A stretch of DNA of 40,388 nucleotides from positions 1-40,388 of the forward strand of contig CAKPZJ010000026.1 of NCBI GenBank assembly GCA_934204655.1. The letters are read 5' to 3'. Shown here in pieces: positions 17,466 through 26,183 of this stretch. The position numbers and the translations under genes were made by a program. The DNA is from an uncultured Prevotella sp. (GTDB lineage Bacteria > Bacteroidota > Bacteroidia > Bacteroidales > Bacteroidaceae). Position 1 is the first letter of the stretch; every line of letters begins with the position of its first letter. The notes under the pieces were generated by a model. That model saw only the letters and a program-made list of their open reading frames with translations, was not told where the DNA came from and made no database searches.

Positions 17466-18164
17466 TTATAACTGGAACACTATGGGGATGGCAAACAGCG
17501 TGCGGCAAGGCTTGTCGTTCTCCATGCCGGGCTTCCATGGCGGCATCTGCTTGATGACGCGCAGCGCCTCGCGGTCCAGCAGCGGATGAACGGAGTGCTC
17601 AATCTTCGGCGAGGATATGGAGCCGTCGCGATTGATGATGAACGACACCACCACACGGCCCTCTATATGCTGCTGACGGGCCAGGGGCGGATAGCAGAGG
17701 TTCTGCGTGAGCCACTTGGTAAACGCCTCCATGCCCCCCTCAAACTGTGGTATCTGCTCGACCACCCTGAAGTGTATGGGCTTATCGTCTACGGGTGTCT
17801 GGGGAAGCGCCTGCGACACGTGGGCATCATCGGTAACCGCCACCTCGTTGCCGGGCGTAACGGGAGTGGCCTGGGCGGCCAGCTTGTCGGGCGTGACGGT
17901 CTGCGGAGCCTCTACGGCCTTGATATTGGCCGACGCGGCCACGGCGGGACGGTCGGCCGAAATCATATCGCGCTGGTCGGCATAGCTCTGCAGGTCCATG
18001 TCCTGCACCATGTCGTCGAATGAGTCATCGGGAACATCGGGCGTGGTGACCGAGGTAAACTCGAGCGCCACGAAGAGTACCGACAGGCCCACTATCACAC
18101 CCAGCAGAAATCCCGGGATGGTCTTGCTGCCGGTATCGGTACTATATATATGGCTCGCGTTCAT
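17466..18164 (-). CDS. Energy transducer TonB-family protein
   Basis: 232 residues. A short cytoplasmic tail precedes one membrane helix (about 17-38, IPGFLLGVIVGLSVLFVALEF), then a periplasmic linker of about 95 residues, not notably proline-rich, and a C-terminal TonB domain (about 140-232) with FEGGMEAFTKWL, YPPLARQQHIEGRVVVSFIINRDGSIS and MPPWKPGM. Such proteins couple the proton-motive force to SusC-like and other TonB-dependent outer-membrane receptors. It is preceded by AAGGAG 8 bp before the ATG, a rare Shine-Dalgarno-like sequence for this phylum. First gene of an operon with polyprenyl synthase and tatD; no ExbB/ExbD genes are nearby. Confidence 0.9.
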   Translation of the reverse strand: MNASHIYSTDTGSKTIPGFLLGVIVGLSVLFVALEFTSVTTPDVPDDSFDDMVQDMDLQSYADQRDMISADRPAVAASANIKAVEAPQTVTPDKLAAQATPVTPGNEVAVTDDAHVSQALPQTPVDDKPIHFRVVEQIPQFEGGMEAFTKWLTQNLCYPPLARQQHIEGRVVVSFIINRDGSISSPKIEHSVHPLLDREALRVIKQMPPWKPGMENDKPCRTLFAIPIVFQL

Positions 18165-18210
18165 CTTTACACTCCTTATAAATAATCGGTTGCCCGAATG
18201 AAATCGTCTG

Positions 18211-18218
18211 CAAAATTA
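18211..18218 (-). promoter_or_regulatory. Promoter -7 box for the tonB operon
   Basis: TAATTTTG on the minus strand, 46 bp upstream of the tonB ATG. It lies back to back with the porQ -7 box, only 23 bp apart, so the two divergent promoters must share their -33 regions. Confidence 0.6.
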
Positions 18219-18241
18219 ACGTAGATTTTTGAAAAAAGGTG

Positions 18242-18249
18242 TAACTTTG
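18242..18249 (+). promoter_or_regulatory. Promoter -7 box for porQ-cmk
   Basis: TAACTTTG fits TAnnTTTG, 21 bp before the porQ ATG. The TTTTTG at 18226-18231 is too close to act as a standard -33 element. Confidence 0.6.
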
Positions 18250-18270
18250 CCAAATAATAGGACAAAATAG

Positions 18271-19215
18271 ATGAAAAAATGTTTTTTCACTCTCTTCCTG
18301 ACGCTCATAGCTACTCTGAGCGTCGCCCAGGAGAGCCAGACAACATACAACTTCCTCAGGGTGCCGGTGAGTGCCCACGCGGCAGCACTGGGCGGTGACA
18401 ACATCACGCTGATAGATGACGATGCCACGCTGCTGTTTCACAATCCGGCCCTGCTTACATCGGCCAGCGACAAGACCATAACCCTGAACTACCTAAACTA
18501 CATGGCGGGCGTCAACATGATGAGCGCCTCGTTCAGCCGGGTGGTTCGCGAGCGGGCATCGTGGGCCGTATCGGCTCAGTACATCAACTATGGCGACATG
18601 AAGCAGATGGATGCCGACAACGTGCAGACCGGCACCTTCGCCGCCAAGGACATAGCCTTCGCCGGAACGTTCTCCTATCTGCTCACCGACCGCCTGGCCG
18701 GTGGCATCACCGCCCGCCTCATCACCTCTTACCTCGGCGACTACAACTCTATCGGTGCCGGCTTCGACCTGGGCCTCAACTACTACGACCCCGACCGTGA
18801 GTGGTCGCTCTCTGTGGTGGCCAAGAACTTAGGCGGCCAGCTCAAGGCTTACAACGAGGTCTACGACCGCATGCCCATAGACCTGCAGATAGGCGGCAGC
18901 AAGCGCGTGAAGCATACTCCGTTCCGCCTGTCGGCTACAGCGGTCGACCTGAACCACTGGAACTACAAGTTCATCTACCACTGGGTGCTCGGGCTCGACG
19001 TGCTGCTCTCCGACAACGTCTGGGTGGGTGCCGGCTACAACCTGCGCCGCGCCAACGAGATGAAAATAGTGAACGCCGACGACGAGAGCAGTCACGGTGC
19101 CGGCCTCTCACTCGGCGCGGGGCTTACCCTTGACCGTTTCAAGCTGGGCGTGGCCTACGGCAAGTACCACGTGTCCAGCAGCTCGCTTATAGTTAACGCT
19201 GCATACTCCTTATGA
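18271..19215 (+). CDS. porQ: PorQ-like type IX secretion system outer-membrane protein
   Basis: 314 residues with a signal peptide ([20 protein letters not shown]) and alternating polar/hydrophobic strands typical of a FadL-like outer-membrane barrel. The N-terminal stretch [37 protein letters not shown] is characteristic of the PorV/PorQ group, and the coupling to cmk is the usual Bacteroidetes neighbourhood of porQ. PorQ is a component of the type IX secretion machinery, apparently accessory to the attachment complex. Its stop codon overlaps the first possible cmk start (ATGA). A possible T9SS-like client, the M6 protease, is in the same window. Confidence 0.85.
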   Translation: MKKCFFTLFLTLIATLSVAQESQTTYNFLRVPVSAHAAALGGDNITLIDDDATLLFHNPALLTSASDKTITLNYLNYMAGVNMMSASFSRVVRERASWAVSAQYINYGDMKQMDADNVQTGTFAAKDIAFAGTFSYLLTDRLAGGITARLITSYLGDYNSIGAGFDLGLNYYDPDREWSLSVVAKNLGGQLKAYNEVYDRMPIDLQIGGSKRVKHTPFRLSATAVDLNHWNYKFIYHWVLGLDVLLSDNVWVGAGYNLRRANEMKIVNADDESSHGAGLSLGAGLTLDRFKLGVAYGKYHVSSSSLIVNAAYSL

Positions 19216-19226
19216 TAACTACAGAT

Positions 19227-19922
19227 ATGAAAAAGATTGTGATAGCCATCGATGGACACTCCTCGTGTGGCAAGAGTACCATGGCCAAGGACCTGGCACG
19301 TGAGATAGGATATGTATATGTAGACACGGGTGCCATGTACCGTGCCGTGACGCTCTTTGCGCTGCGTCACCAGCTGTTCAGCGATGACGGGAGCATACAG
19401 GCCGACCAGCTGGAGCGGCTTATGGACCAGCTCCACATCAGTTTCAAGTTCAACCCCGGCACGGGCCGCCCTGACACGTATCTCAACGGCGAGTTAGTGG
19501 AGCACCTTATACGGTCGCTCGAAGTGAGTTCGCACGTAAGCCCCGTAGCCGCCCTGCCCTTTGTGCGCACCGCGATGGTTCGCCAGCAGCAGGCCATGGG
19601 CCAGGACAAGGGCATCGTGATGGATGGGCGCGACATAGGTACCACCGTGTTCCCACAGGCCGAACTGAAGATATTCGTAACGGCCAGCCCGGAGGTGCGG
19701 GCCCAGCGCCGCTACGACGAGTTGAAAGCTAAGGGCATGGAGGCCGACTACGACGAGATACTGCACAACGTGCAGGAGCGCGACTACATCGACTCGCATC
19801 GCGAAGTGTCGCCCCTGCGCCAGGCTGACGATGCCCTGCTGTTAGACAACAGCCACATGACCATAGCCGAGCAGAAGCAGTGGCTCTTGGACCGTTACCA
19901 CGAGACGGTAGCGGCCCTGTAG
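19227..19922 (+). CDS. cmk: Cytidylate kinase
   Basis: 231 residues. Phosphorylates CMP and dCMP with ATP. The P-loop GHSSCGKST is at 10-18, followed by [16 protein letters not shown]; the CMP-specific region is seen in [21 protein letters not shown] and the lid in RAQRRYDEL. The start at 19227 ([10 protein letters not shown]) matches family N-termini; an ATG five codons earlier (19212) overlaps the porQ stop codon and may be the true, translationally coupled start. Followed by a strong terminator. Confidence 0.94.
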   Translation: MKKIVIAIDGHSSCGKSTMAKDLAREIGYVYVDTGAMYRAVTLFALRHQLFSDDGSIQADQLERLMDQLHISFKFNPGTGRPDTYLNGELVEHLIRSLEVSSHVSPVAALPFVRTAMVRQQQAMGQDKGIVMDGRDIGTTVFPQAELKIFVTASPEVRAQRRYDELKAKGMEADYDEILHNVQERDYIDSHREVSPLRQADDALLLDNSHMTIAEQKQWLLDRYHETVAAL

Positions 19923-19944
19923 GCCCCACGCCACCATATACCGA

Positions 19945-20001
19945 CGCCTTGAAACGGCACGCGCACCTGTCATGGGTACGCTGCCGTTTCAAGGCGTTTT
20001 T
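19945..20001 (+). terminator. Rho-independent terminator after cmk
   Basis: Perfect 15-bp stem CGCCTTGAAACGGCA (19945-19959) with TGCCGTTTCAAGGCG (19982-19996), 22-nt loop, followed at once by TTTTT. It lies 23 bp after the cmk stop codon. Confidence 0.9.
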
Positions 20002-20068
20002 CTTATTCCGCTGCCGATGGTCAGGAGCGGCCTGGCAGCCGCTCACGCCACCGCCAAGGCCACCCCAG

Positions 20069-20158
20069 GCTTCGTCCGGAGACTTGGGATGTACATCCGG
20101 CGGTTCAGAATGTGGGGTCCGAGGTTGCGGATGCACATCCAAAAACTTCGGACGGAGC
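20069..20158. repeat. 90-bp dispersed element, copy B
   Basis: Inverted ends GCTTCGTCCGGAG (20069-20081) and CTTCGGACGGAGC (20146-20158), 11 of 13 complementary. Three internal units start at 20091 (GTAC), 20112 (GTGG) and 20133 (GCAC), again exactly 21 bp apart; only the first keeps the perfect GATGTACATC palindrome. It lies between convergent transcription units, 10 bp from the stop codon of the 124-residue protein gene, and may also act as its terminator. Confidence 0.85.
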
Positions 20159-20167
20159 CAACGGCCG

Positions 20168-20542
20168 TCAGCGCTCAGCCTCTGACTGCTCCCAGTCCTG
20201 CCACTCGCGCATGGCCTGCTGCCAGTCGGTCTGCTGGCCGCTGGCCACGGCCTGGCGCTGCCGCTCGGCCTCATCGCGGGCACGGTCGCGGTCGCGTTTG
20301 GCCTTCATAGAGCTGATGGTGGCATCGTCCAGAATCTGAATAGCGCCCCGCCGCAGCGCCTCCTGAAGTTCCTCTTCACCAAAAGCACACCCGGGCTCAT
20401 TGAAATCAGAGATATTGAACTCGTAGTTAACTCTCAGTTCGTGCCTTATCTGCTTCTGCCGGGCACGATTGCCGGCATTTTTAAGCCTTAGTAATTTTCC
20501 TATCTGGGCGATTTCGGCTTGCGAGAACTTGTTTCTTCCCAT
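20168..20542 (-). CDS. Small charged hypothetical protein
   Basis: 124 residues, soluble, strongly charged. The N-terminal half (MGRNKFSQAEIAQIGKLLRLKNAGNRARQKQIRHELRV) looks helical and basic, as in small nucleic-acid-binding proteins; the middle has FNISDFNEPGCAFGEEELQEALRRG; the C-terminal third is a Gln/Arg/Glu-rich helix. I do not recognise a named domain, although N-termini of the form MGRNKFS are familiar from small Bacteroidales proteins. It starts 8 bp after the fucosidase stop codon and is probably the last gene of that operon. Function unknown. Confidence 0.7.
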   Translation of the reverse strand: MGRNKFSQAEIAQIGKLLRLKNAGNRARQKQIRHELRVNYEFNISDFNEPGCAFGEEELQEALRRGAIQILDDATISSMKAKRDRDRARDEAERQRQAVASGQQTDWQQAMREWQDWEQSEAER

Positions 20543-20550
20543 TATCTGCC

Positions 20551-21867
20551 TTACTTAATCTCCAGTTCTATCACCTTGTCTATATCAGTGGGCACCTCGC
20601 TGAGCAGTAAGGTGACTCCACTGGCCGTCTTGGCCGTCTTTACGGGCCGGCGGGTTATAAAGTCGACAGCGCTCACCACCGTCTTGTTGCCAGTGGGGAT
20701 AAACAGGCCCTTATCCTTGAGATTGAGGATGTGAACGTAGAGCTTGTTGCCCTTCTGGGTTGTTACGCCCCAGTCGTGGGGAGCCACCAGTCCGCCCCGG
20801 CAGCCATATATGGTAGCGCCATAGGTCTTGAGCCACGCGCCCATCTCGGCCAACCGGCTCAGAGCCATTGCAGGCAGATTGCCACTGGGCTCCGGCCCCA
20901 TATTAAGCAGCAGGTTGGCGTTTTTGCCAGCCGCGCGCACCAGCAGCTGTATCAGCTGGCGTCCGCTCTTATAGTTCTGGTCTGTTATCTTGTACCCCCA
21001 CATGCCGTTCATGGTCACACAGCTTTCCAGAGGCAGCTGGCTGATGTCCTGCCCTGACAATCCGCCGGTGTTTTCACCAGGAAGATCCTGCTCGAAGATT
21101 TGGAAGTCCTCACCGGGGTTAGGAGTAGAATGGTGGTTGTTGCCTATCAGACAGCCGGGCTGCAGACGGTGGATGAGGGCATACTGGCCAGGCAGCTGCC
21201 AGTCAAAGTTAGGATTCTCCTTCTGGTCCCACATGCCGTCAAACCAAATGGCATCTACCTTACCATACTTGGTAAGCAGCTCGGTGAGCTGATTGTTCAT
21301 AAAGGTGTAGTAGCTCTTCCAGTCCTGCTTGTCCGTAGGACGGCCAGTACCCCTGCCTGTACGGCCGAGCGGATAGTCCAGGCGCCCCCAGTCCAGGTGC
21401 GAGTAGTAGAGATGCAGCCCGATGCCCTGGCGATGGCACTCGTCAGCCAGTTCCTTTACGATGTCGCGCTTGAAGGGGGTTCCCTTCACTATATTGTAGT
21501 CGCTGTACTGCGTATTCCACATAGAGAAACCGTCGTGATGGCGCGTGGTAAAACAGATGTACTTGGCCCCGGCGGCCTTGATAGCACTAACCCACTTGGC
21601 AGCATCAAACTCGGCCGGGTAGAAACCCTTGGCCAACTTGGCATACTCCAGGTAGTTGAGGTTCTTGGTGTTGAGCGTCCACTCGCCTGTGGCAAGCATG
21701 CTGTAGATGCCCCAGTGGAGGAAGACGCCAAAGCCCTGGTCGCGAAACTCGCGGCGGGCCTGCAGGTTGTCCTCCGTAGGTTGATACTGCTGTGCACTGG
21801 CCGCCAGGCATACCATCCAGGCGGCTAATAATGTGGCGGTTCTCCGCCCGATGACTGATGTTTTCAT
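20551..21867 (-). CDS. Exported alpha-L-fucosidase, GH29
   Basis: 438 residues with a signal peptide (cleavage near AASAQQ, 22-27). The GH29 catalytic barrel shows FGVFLHWGIYS (46-56), TTRHHDGFSMWNT (107-119), YYSHLDWG (154-161) and the nucleophile Asp210 in VDAIWFDGMWD. LLLNMGPEPSGNLP is typical near the end of the barrel. A short C-terminal beta region (about 370-438) replaces the larger sandwich of some relatives. It removes terminal fucose from host or plant glycans in the periplasm. Cotranscribed with the SLH-like protein upstream (30-bp gap) and the small hypothetical gene downstream. Confidence 0.93.
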   Translation of the reverse strand: MKTSVIGRRTATLLAAWMVCLAASAQQYQPTEDNLQARREFRDQGFGVFLHWGIYSMLATGEWTLNTKNLNYLEYAKLAKGFYPAEFDAAKWVSAIKAAGAKYICFTTRHHDGFSMWNTQYSDYNIVKGTPFKRDIVKELADECHRQGIGLHLYYSHLDWGRLDYPLGRTGRGTGRPTDKQDWKSYYTFMNNQLTELLTKYGKVDAIWFDGMWDQKENPNFDWQLPGQYALIHRLQPGCLIGNNHHSTPNPGEDFQIFEQDLPGENTGGLSGQDISQLPLESCVTMNGMWGYKITDQNYKSGRQLIQLLVRAAGKNANLLLNMGPEPSGNLPAMALSRLAEMGAWLKTYGATIYGCRGGLVAPHDWGVTTQKGNKLYVHILNLKDKGLFIPTGNKTVVSAVDFITRRPVKTAKTASGVTLLLSEVPTDIDKVIELEIK

Positions 21868-21897
21868 TTACTCTTGCTCTTATTATTATAATATGTA

Positions 21898-24378
21898 TTA
21901 CTTCAGTAACTTGCCGAGCCCTCCCAGGCCTTTCTTGAGCAGCTTCTTAGCCTTTTCCGAGCCGGCCTTTTTCACCTTGCTGCTCACCTTGGCCACAGCC
22001 TTGGCCTTCTTGGTGCCCTCCGGATACTCATAGTCTATATATACCGACCGCCACCGCACGGGCCGGAACCACTCGGCATCGAGGTACTGCACCTGGTGGG
22101 TATCAGGATTGCGGACCACCAGCCACTTGGTGGTACTCATCAGCGGTGGCATGACCCATATACGGTCGCTGTTAACCAGTGTTGTAGGCACGGTAAAGTC
22201 TTCATTGGGCTCTGTGCAGAAGCAGTCGGGGCCAGGGATGACGTTGATAAACACATCCCAGCCGCCCTCAGTCTTCTCGCCCGTAGCTATGGCCTGATAC
22301 CAGCCTATGCGGTGGGCGTAGAGACAACTCTCTGTCAGGCTGAGAGCCTGGCCTATGGTGGCGGCCTGGCCCGGGGCGAGCAGTTTGCCGCTTGTAGCCC
22401 CCATCAGTTCGAGCGTGGTCATAAAGCCCATGGCCTCGCGAGCCCAGTCCTTAATCTGCGCTGCGTCGGTGTAGGCTCCCAAGTTGGGCGTGTAGTCTGT
22501 ATAAGTATAGTCTGAGTGCTTCTCGATGTAGCGGAGGGCCCGGTAGAGGATGGTGGCCATCTCCTGGCGCGACACAGTGGCCGCAGGCGACAGGTTGCCA
22601 GTGGCGAACCCGTCTGTAAGGCCCATGGCGGCTGCCTTGGCGGCATAGGGGTCGGTGGTGTCGGCATAGCGCTTGGCGGCATCGGTCTTTACGGCCCGGC
22701 CGGTCATCTCCTCGGCCAGCCGCACAGCCATGCCCACCATCTGTACACGACTTACAGGGCGTGTAAAGTCGCTACCCAGTGCCTGTTCGTCGGCAACGAG
22801 ATGGTCGCTTACGGCTCGCTGCACGCCATCCTGGTCGGCCAGGGCCACCTTAGCCTTGCTTCTGGCTGGCAAGGTGAACATTCCGGGCAGGGGCTCGGTG
22901 GCGGCCAGCGCCATCTGCACGTCTGACTTAATCTGACGCTTCTCCTGCTGAGTGTATAACTGATAACTGGCATCGGTGCCAGTGCTCTTCCACTCTTCGA
23001 CACTGATGTGGTTACGATGGTAGACCGAGGAGCGGTGGCACCAGATGCAACTCCGCCAGTAGACGTGCTCGCCGGCAGCGTTGACGCCCACGTAAGCCTC
23101 GTCGGTGGCCAGGTCGGCCCAGTAGCCATGGGTGCTCTTGCCCACGGGTGTATGTTTATCAGAGAAAGGTTCGCTGAAGGTGTGCTTGGGGTTGCGCTCG
23201 CACTTGCCGCAGTAGCGACACGAGTAGTAGAACTGCTGGTCTATCTGACAGGTGGGATAATGGGCCAGACGGTCGGAGCTCTTGATACGCTTGGTGTAGA
23301 CATGGCGCGTACACCAGTCGCGCGTGGCCCTCACGCCAGCCTTCTGGGCTGCATAGACATCGCCGCTATATACACGCAGGGTGTAGACAGGCCCGGTAGG
23401 ATCGGTTTCGAGGATGGGCTTTACGGCGGCCAGCTGCGAGGCGGGTATACACACCGCACCGCGGGCCGTAAGATACGACTGGCTCTTTTCCCACGACGAG
23501 CGCCAAGTGGGCGACAGCGGATTGGTCATAGCCTGATGCAGACTGCGGATGAACTCAACACAGTCCATCTTGTCGCTGAGCCACAGCTCGCGTAGGTTGT
23601 AGGGAGCGCTGAGCACGTCCTTGATGGTGTAGGCGAGCCTCTTCTCGTCTATATCCTTGGTATCTACGATAGCCTTGGTGATAAACAGGGCGCGCTGAGT
23701 GTCTTTCTGAGCGTTTATCTGGCTCAGTTCGCTACTGGTATGACCATCTTCAGGACGGTTGGCATCGTTGAGTATCACCACATCCCTGGCTTGCTTGCCC
23801 ACCCAGAGGGCATCGGCTTCCTGGGTGGTATAGGTTCGGCGCATGCCGAGCAGCAGATGATGGTCTTCCTGGTATGAGCCAGAGGCGCGGGCAAGTGGTT
23901 TGCCGTCGCCGCCAGGCACTGTGATAAACGCCTGCATGATGGGAAAGTAGGGGGCACTGACCTGGACATCGGCGGGCTTACCGTTAACGGTGGCCGAGAA
24001 AGTCTGGTCGTCCAGGCACTCATCGCCGTCGCGCACGGCGTAGTTGCAGATATATTTGCCATCGGTCTTGAGTTCCAGCGCGATGGTCACGGCGTATCTG
24101 TAGCCGGCCTTGAACTTGGGGTATTCGGGCTTAGAGTCGTCAAACTCGCCATCCCACGTCAGGCTCTGTACACTCACCACGCCCTGGGCCACCAGGTCGC
24201 CATAAGAGGTAACGGCCGCCGTAAGGGCGAGTTTCTCGGCCTCCTGCATGGTCATGCCAGCGGTGGGCACGGGCAGGGTCAGAGCCATAGACTTAACTTT
24301 GATTTTACCATCGGTGGCCAGGGCGGCCATGGGCAGCATGAGCTGGAGCAGCATCAGCATGGTTAGCAATTTGCGCAT
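21898..24378 (-). CDS. Large secreted protein with SLH-like repeats and a Cys/His cluster
   Basis: 826 residues after a signal peptide (MRKLLTMLMLLQLMLPMAALA). Residues 26-155 resemble a surface-protein beta domain (SLTWDGEF, PKFKAGYRYAVTIAL, FSATVNG). Residues 356-447 hold many Cys and His: CRYCGKC at 387-393, HTF near 399 and WRSCIWCH at 441-448, suggesting a metal-bound module. Residues 540-686 read as S-layer-homology-like repeats: a Tyr-Ala-Asp-x-Thr turn (571-575), AAAMGLTDGFATGNLSPAATVSRQEMATILYRA, a second YTDAAQIKDWAREAMGF and a third half. The C-terminus (789-826) is rich in Lys. SLH domains are typical of Firmicutes and rare in Bacteroidetes. The ATG at 24378 is used because it begins the signal peptide. 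Upstream of, and probably cotranscribed with, the fucosidase gene. Confidence 0.75.
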   Translation of the reverse strand: MRKLLTMLMLLQLMLPMAALATDGKIKVKSMALTLPVPTAGMTMQEAEKLALTAAVTSYGDLVAQGVVSVQSLTWDGEFDDSKPEYPKFKAGYRYAVTIALELKTDGKYICNYAVRDGDECLDDQTFSATVNGKPADVQVSAPYFPIMQAFITVPGGDGKPLARASGSYQEDHHLLLGMRRTYTTQEADALWVGKQARDVVILNDANRPEDGHTSSELSQINAQKDTQRALFITKAIVDTKDIDEKRLAYTIKDVLSAPYNLRELWLSDKMDCVEFIRSLHQAMTNPLSPTWRSSWEKSQSYLTARGAVCIPASQLAAVKPILETDPTGPVYTLRVYSGDVYAAQKAGVRATRDWCTRHVYTKRIKSSDRLAHYPTCQIDQQFYYSCRYCGKCERNPKHTFSEPFSDKHTPVGKSTHGYWADLATDEAYVGVNAAGEHVYWRSCIWCHRSSVYHRNHISVEEWKSTGTDASYQLYTQQEKRQIKSDVQMALAATEPLPGMFTLPARSKAKVALADQDGVQRAVSDHLVADEQALGSDFTRPVSRVQMVGMAVRLAEEMTGRAVKTDAAKRYADTTDPYAAKAAAMGLTDGFATGNLSPAATVSRQEMATILYRALRYIEKHSDYTYTDYTPNLGAYTDAAQIKDWAREAMGFMTTLELMGATSGKLLAPGQAATIGQALSLTESCLYAHRIGWYQAIATGEKTEGGWDVFINVIPGPDCFCTEPNEDFTVPTTLVNSDRIWVMPPLMSTTKWLVVRNPDTHQVQYLDAEWFRPVRWRSVYIDYEYPEGTKKAKAVAKVSSKVKKAGSEKAKKLLKKGLGGLGKLLK

Positions 24379-24579
24379 AAGGGATAAATGTTGTTTAGGG
24401 TTATTTATGACTGTCTTTATAATATATATAATGTATAGCAGGTGCAATATTCGTAAAAAAAAACGAACTACACAAGTTTTTAGGCCACAAAAACACGGAA
24501 CGGGGGCCATCGGGGCAAAAAAACAGGGGGTGAGGGCCATTTTTAAGGCCGTAGCGGTGGCGTTCTCGGCTATTTTTCT

Positions 24580-24587
24580 TACTTTTG
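24580..24587 (+). promoter_or_regulatory. Promoter -7 box for the NCS2 permease gene
   Basis: TACTTTTG fits TAnnTTTG, 35 bp before the ATG at 24623. No good -33 element. The in-frame codons that precede the chosen start would include this box, which supports the shorter reading. Confidence 0.55.
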
Positions 24588-24622
24588 CTTATCAGTTAAA
24601 CCATTTCAAACCGTCAAACTAC

Positions 24623-25825
24623 ATGGACACAGAACAGCTTTCGGTCCCTAAGAAGACCATCGTGGGCATCCAGTTCCTCTTCGTAGCCTTCGGTGCTACG
24701 GTGCTGGTGCCCCTACTCATCGGTATCAATCCGGCCACGGCCCTCTTCACGGCCGGCGTGGGTACCTTTATCTTCCACTTTGTCACCAAGGGGCGCGTGC
24801 CCATCTTCTTAGGCAGCTCGTTTGCCTTCATAGCGCCTATCCTGGCTGCCACACAGCAGTGGGGGTTGCCTGGCACCCTGGCCGGACTGACCAGCGTGTC
24901 GTTAGTGTACTTCGTTATAAGCGCCCTGGTCAAGTGGCAGGGGCGACGGCTGCTGGACAGGCTCTTCCCGCCCATCGTGATAGGGCCGGCCATCATTCTG
25001 ATAGGCCTGTCGCTGTCGGGCAGCGCGGTAAACATGGCCAAGACCAACTGGGTGCTGGCGTTCTGCTCGCTCATCACGGCCATCTTAGTGCTCACCTTCT
25101 GCCGTGGACTGATGAAGTTGGTGCCCATCATCTCGGGAGTGGTAGTGGGCTACATCGTGGCGCTGTTCATGGGCGAGGTAGACTTCTCGGGGGTGGCATC
25201 GGCCTCCTGGGTGGCCTGTCCGGTACACTTTGACACCATCACACACTTCAGCTGGAGCCCATTCCTGTACATGATACCGGTGGCCATAGCCCCGGTGCTG
25301 GAGCATATAGGCGATGTGTACGTGGTAAGCGCCGTGGCGGACAAGGACTTTGTCAAGGAGCCCGGACTGCACCGCACTATGCTCGGCGACGGACTGGCCT
25401 GCCTGGTATCGGCCTTCTTGGGCGGCCCACCAGAGACTACCTACTCGGAGGTAACGGGTGCCATGTCTATAACCAAGGTTACCAGTCCGGCGGTAATACG
25501 CATATCGGCTGCCACGGCCATCTGCTTCTCGGTAGTGGGCAAGCTGAGCGCCCTACTGCAGTCCATCCCGCAGGCCGTGCTGGGCGGCATCATGCTGCTG
25601 CTCTTCGGTACGATAGCCAGTGTGGGCGTCCAGAACCTGATGCAGCACCGCGTGGACATGAACGATACCCGCAACGTGGTAATAGCCTCGGTGATGCTCA
25701 CCATGGGCCTGGGCGGTGCCGTGCTGTCATCGGGCAGCTTTGCCATATCGGGCATAGGCTTAGCCGCTGTAGTGGGCGTGGTGCTCAACCTCGTTCTGCC
25801 GCAGCCCCGCAAGGAGCAGGAGTAG
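24623..25825 (+). CDS. NCS2-family uracil/xanthine permease
   Basis: 400 residues with about 12-14 hydrophobic segments. It starts with MDTEQLSVPKKTIVGIQFLFVAFGATVLVPLLIG, the standard N-terminal segment of the family; the substrate-site region is seen in EHIGDVYVVSAVADKDFVKEPGLHRTMLGDGLACLVSAFLGGPPETTYSEVTGA, with the Glu-His-Ile-Gly motif, and ISAATAICFSVVGKLSALLQSIPQAVLGG follows. Length and the PPETTYSE motif favour a UraA-like uracil permease, but xanthine cannot be excluded. Downstream sequence is copy 1 of the 180-bp repeat, whose long hairpin may terminate transcription. Confidence 0.9.
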   Translation: MDTEQLSVPKKTIVGIQFLFVAFGATVLVPLLIGINPATALFTAGVGTFIFHFVTKGRVPIFLGSSFAFIAPILAATQQWGLPGTLAGLTSVSLVYFVISALVKWQGRRLLDRLFPPIVIGPAIILIGLSLSGSAVNMAKTNWVLAFCSLITAILVLTFCRGLMKLVPIISGVVVGYIVALFMGEVDFSGVASASWVACPVHFDTITHFSWSPFLYMIPVAIAPVLEHIGDVYVVSAVADKDFVKEPGLHRTMLGDGLACLVSAFLGGPPETTYSEVTGAMSITKVTSPAVIRISAATAICFSVVGKLSALLQSIPQAVLGGIMLLLFGTIASVGVQNLMQHRVDMNDTRNVVIASVMLTMGLGGAVLSSGSFAISGIGLAAVVGVVLNLVLPQPRKEQE

Positions 25826-25868
25826 CACCGCCACCCATCGCCGCCACCCCATCGCATACCGATAAAAG

Positions 25869-26049
25869 CGTGGAGACCGACCTTTACGTTTCCCGGAGCC
25901 GTCTTTAGCGCACTGGGAGCCTCCTTTAGAAACGCAAAGGTCGGTCTTTTCTTTCCCCCCGGCCTCCACGGGTGTACAGGAAGCCAGCGCCAGCACCCAG
26001 AGAACGCTTTTTACTTTTTCGCCCTTTTACCTTTTTACTTTTCAAAGCC
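25869..26049 (-). repeat. 180-bp dispersed element, copy 1
   Basis: Its reverse complement aligns along its whole length with 32525-32704. Read on the minus strand it starts with GGCTTTGAAAAGTAAAAAGG, has a shared GTGCTGGCGCTGG-like block, and then three ~21-bp units beginning CTAAAG, CTAAAG and GTAAAG. An inverted pair at 25874-25887 and 25934-25947 (13 of 14 bp) followed by TTTTCTTT on the plus strand could end transcription of the upstream permease gene. Lies 44 bp past the permease stop codon. Confidence 0.85.
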
Positions 26050-26121
26050 CTCTTTTTCCTTTTTACTCATTTCCTCTGAAAAAATCGGGGCGGCTATGGC
26101 GCTTATTACAAATAATATGCG

Positions 26122-26129
26122 TAATTTTG
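26122..26129 (+). promoter_or_regulatory. Promoter -7 box for the membrane AraC-like gene
   Basis: TAATTTTG fits TAnnTTTG and lies 54 bp before the ATG at 26184. No clear -33 element. Confidence 0.5.
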
Positions 26130-26183
26130 AGAGCCGTTACGACAGCGCTGCTGTCCATGGGTTCACTATAAACTACGAACGCA

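Larger units (their letters stand above)
25826..26183. other. 358-bp intergenic region dominated by a repeat
   Basis: Holds copy 1 of the 180-bp element (25869-26049), then about 70 bp of T-rich sequence and the promoter of the membrane-bound regulator at 26122-26129. No coding sequence seen. Confidence 0.7.

Noticed and set aside
19880..20310. Short open frames across the repeat between cmk and the small hypothetical gene
   Set aside because: They run through the terminator and copy B of the 90-bp element, are Arg/Pro/Ser-rich, and have no family likeness.
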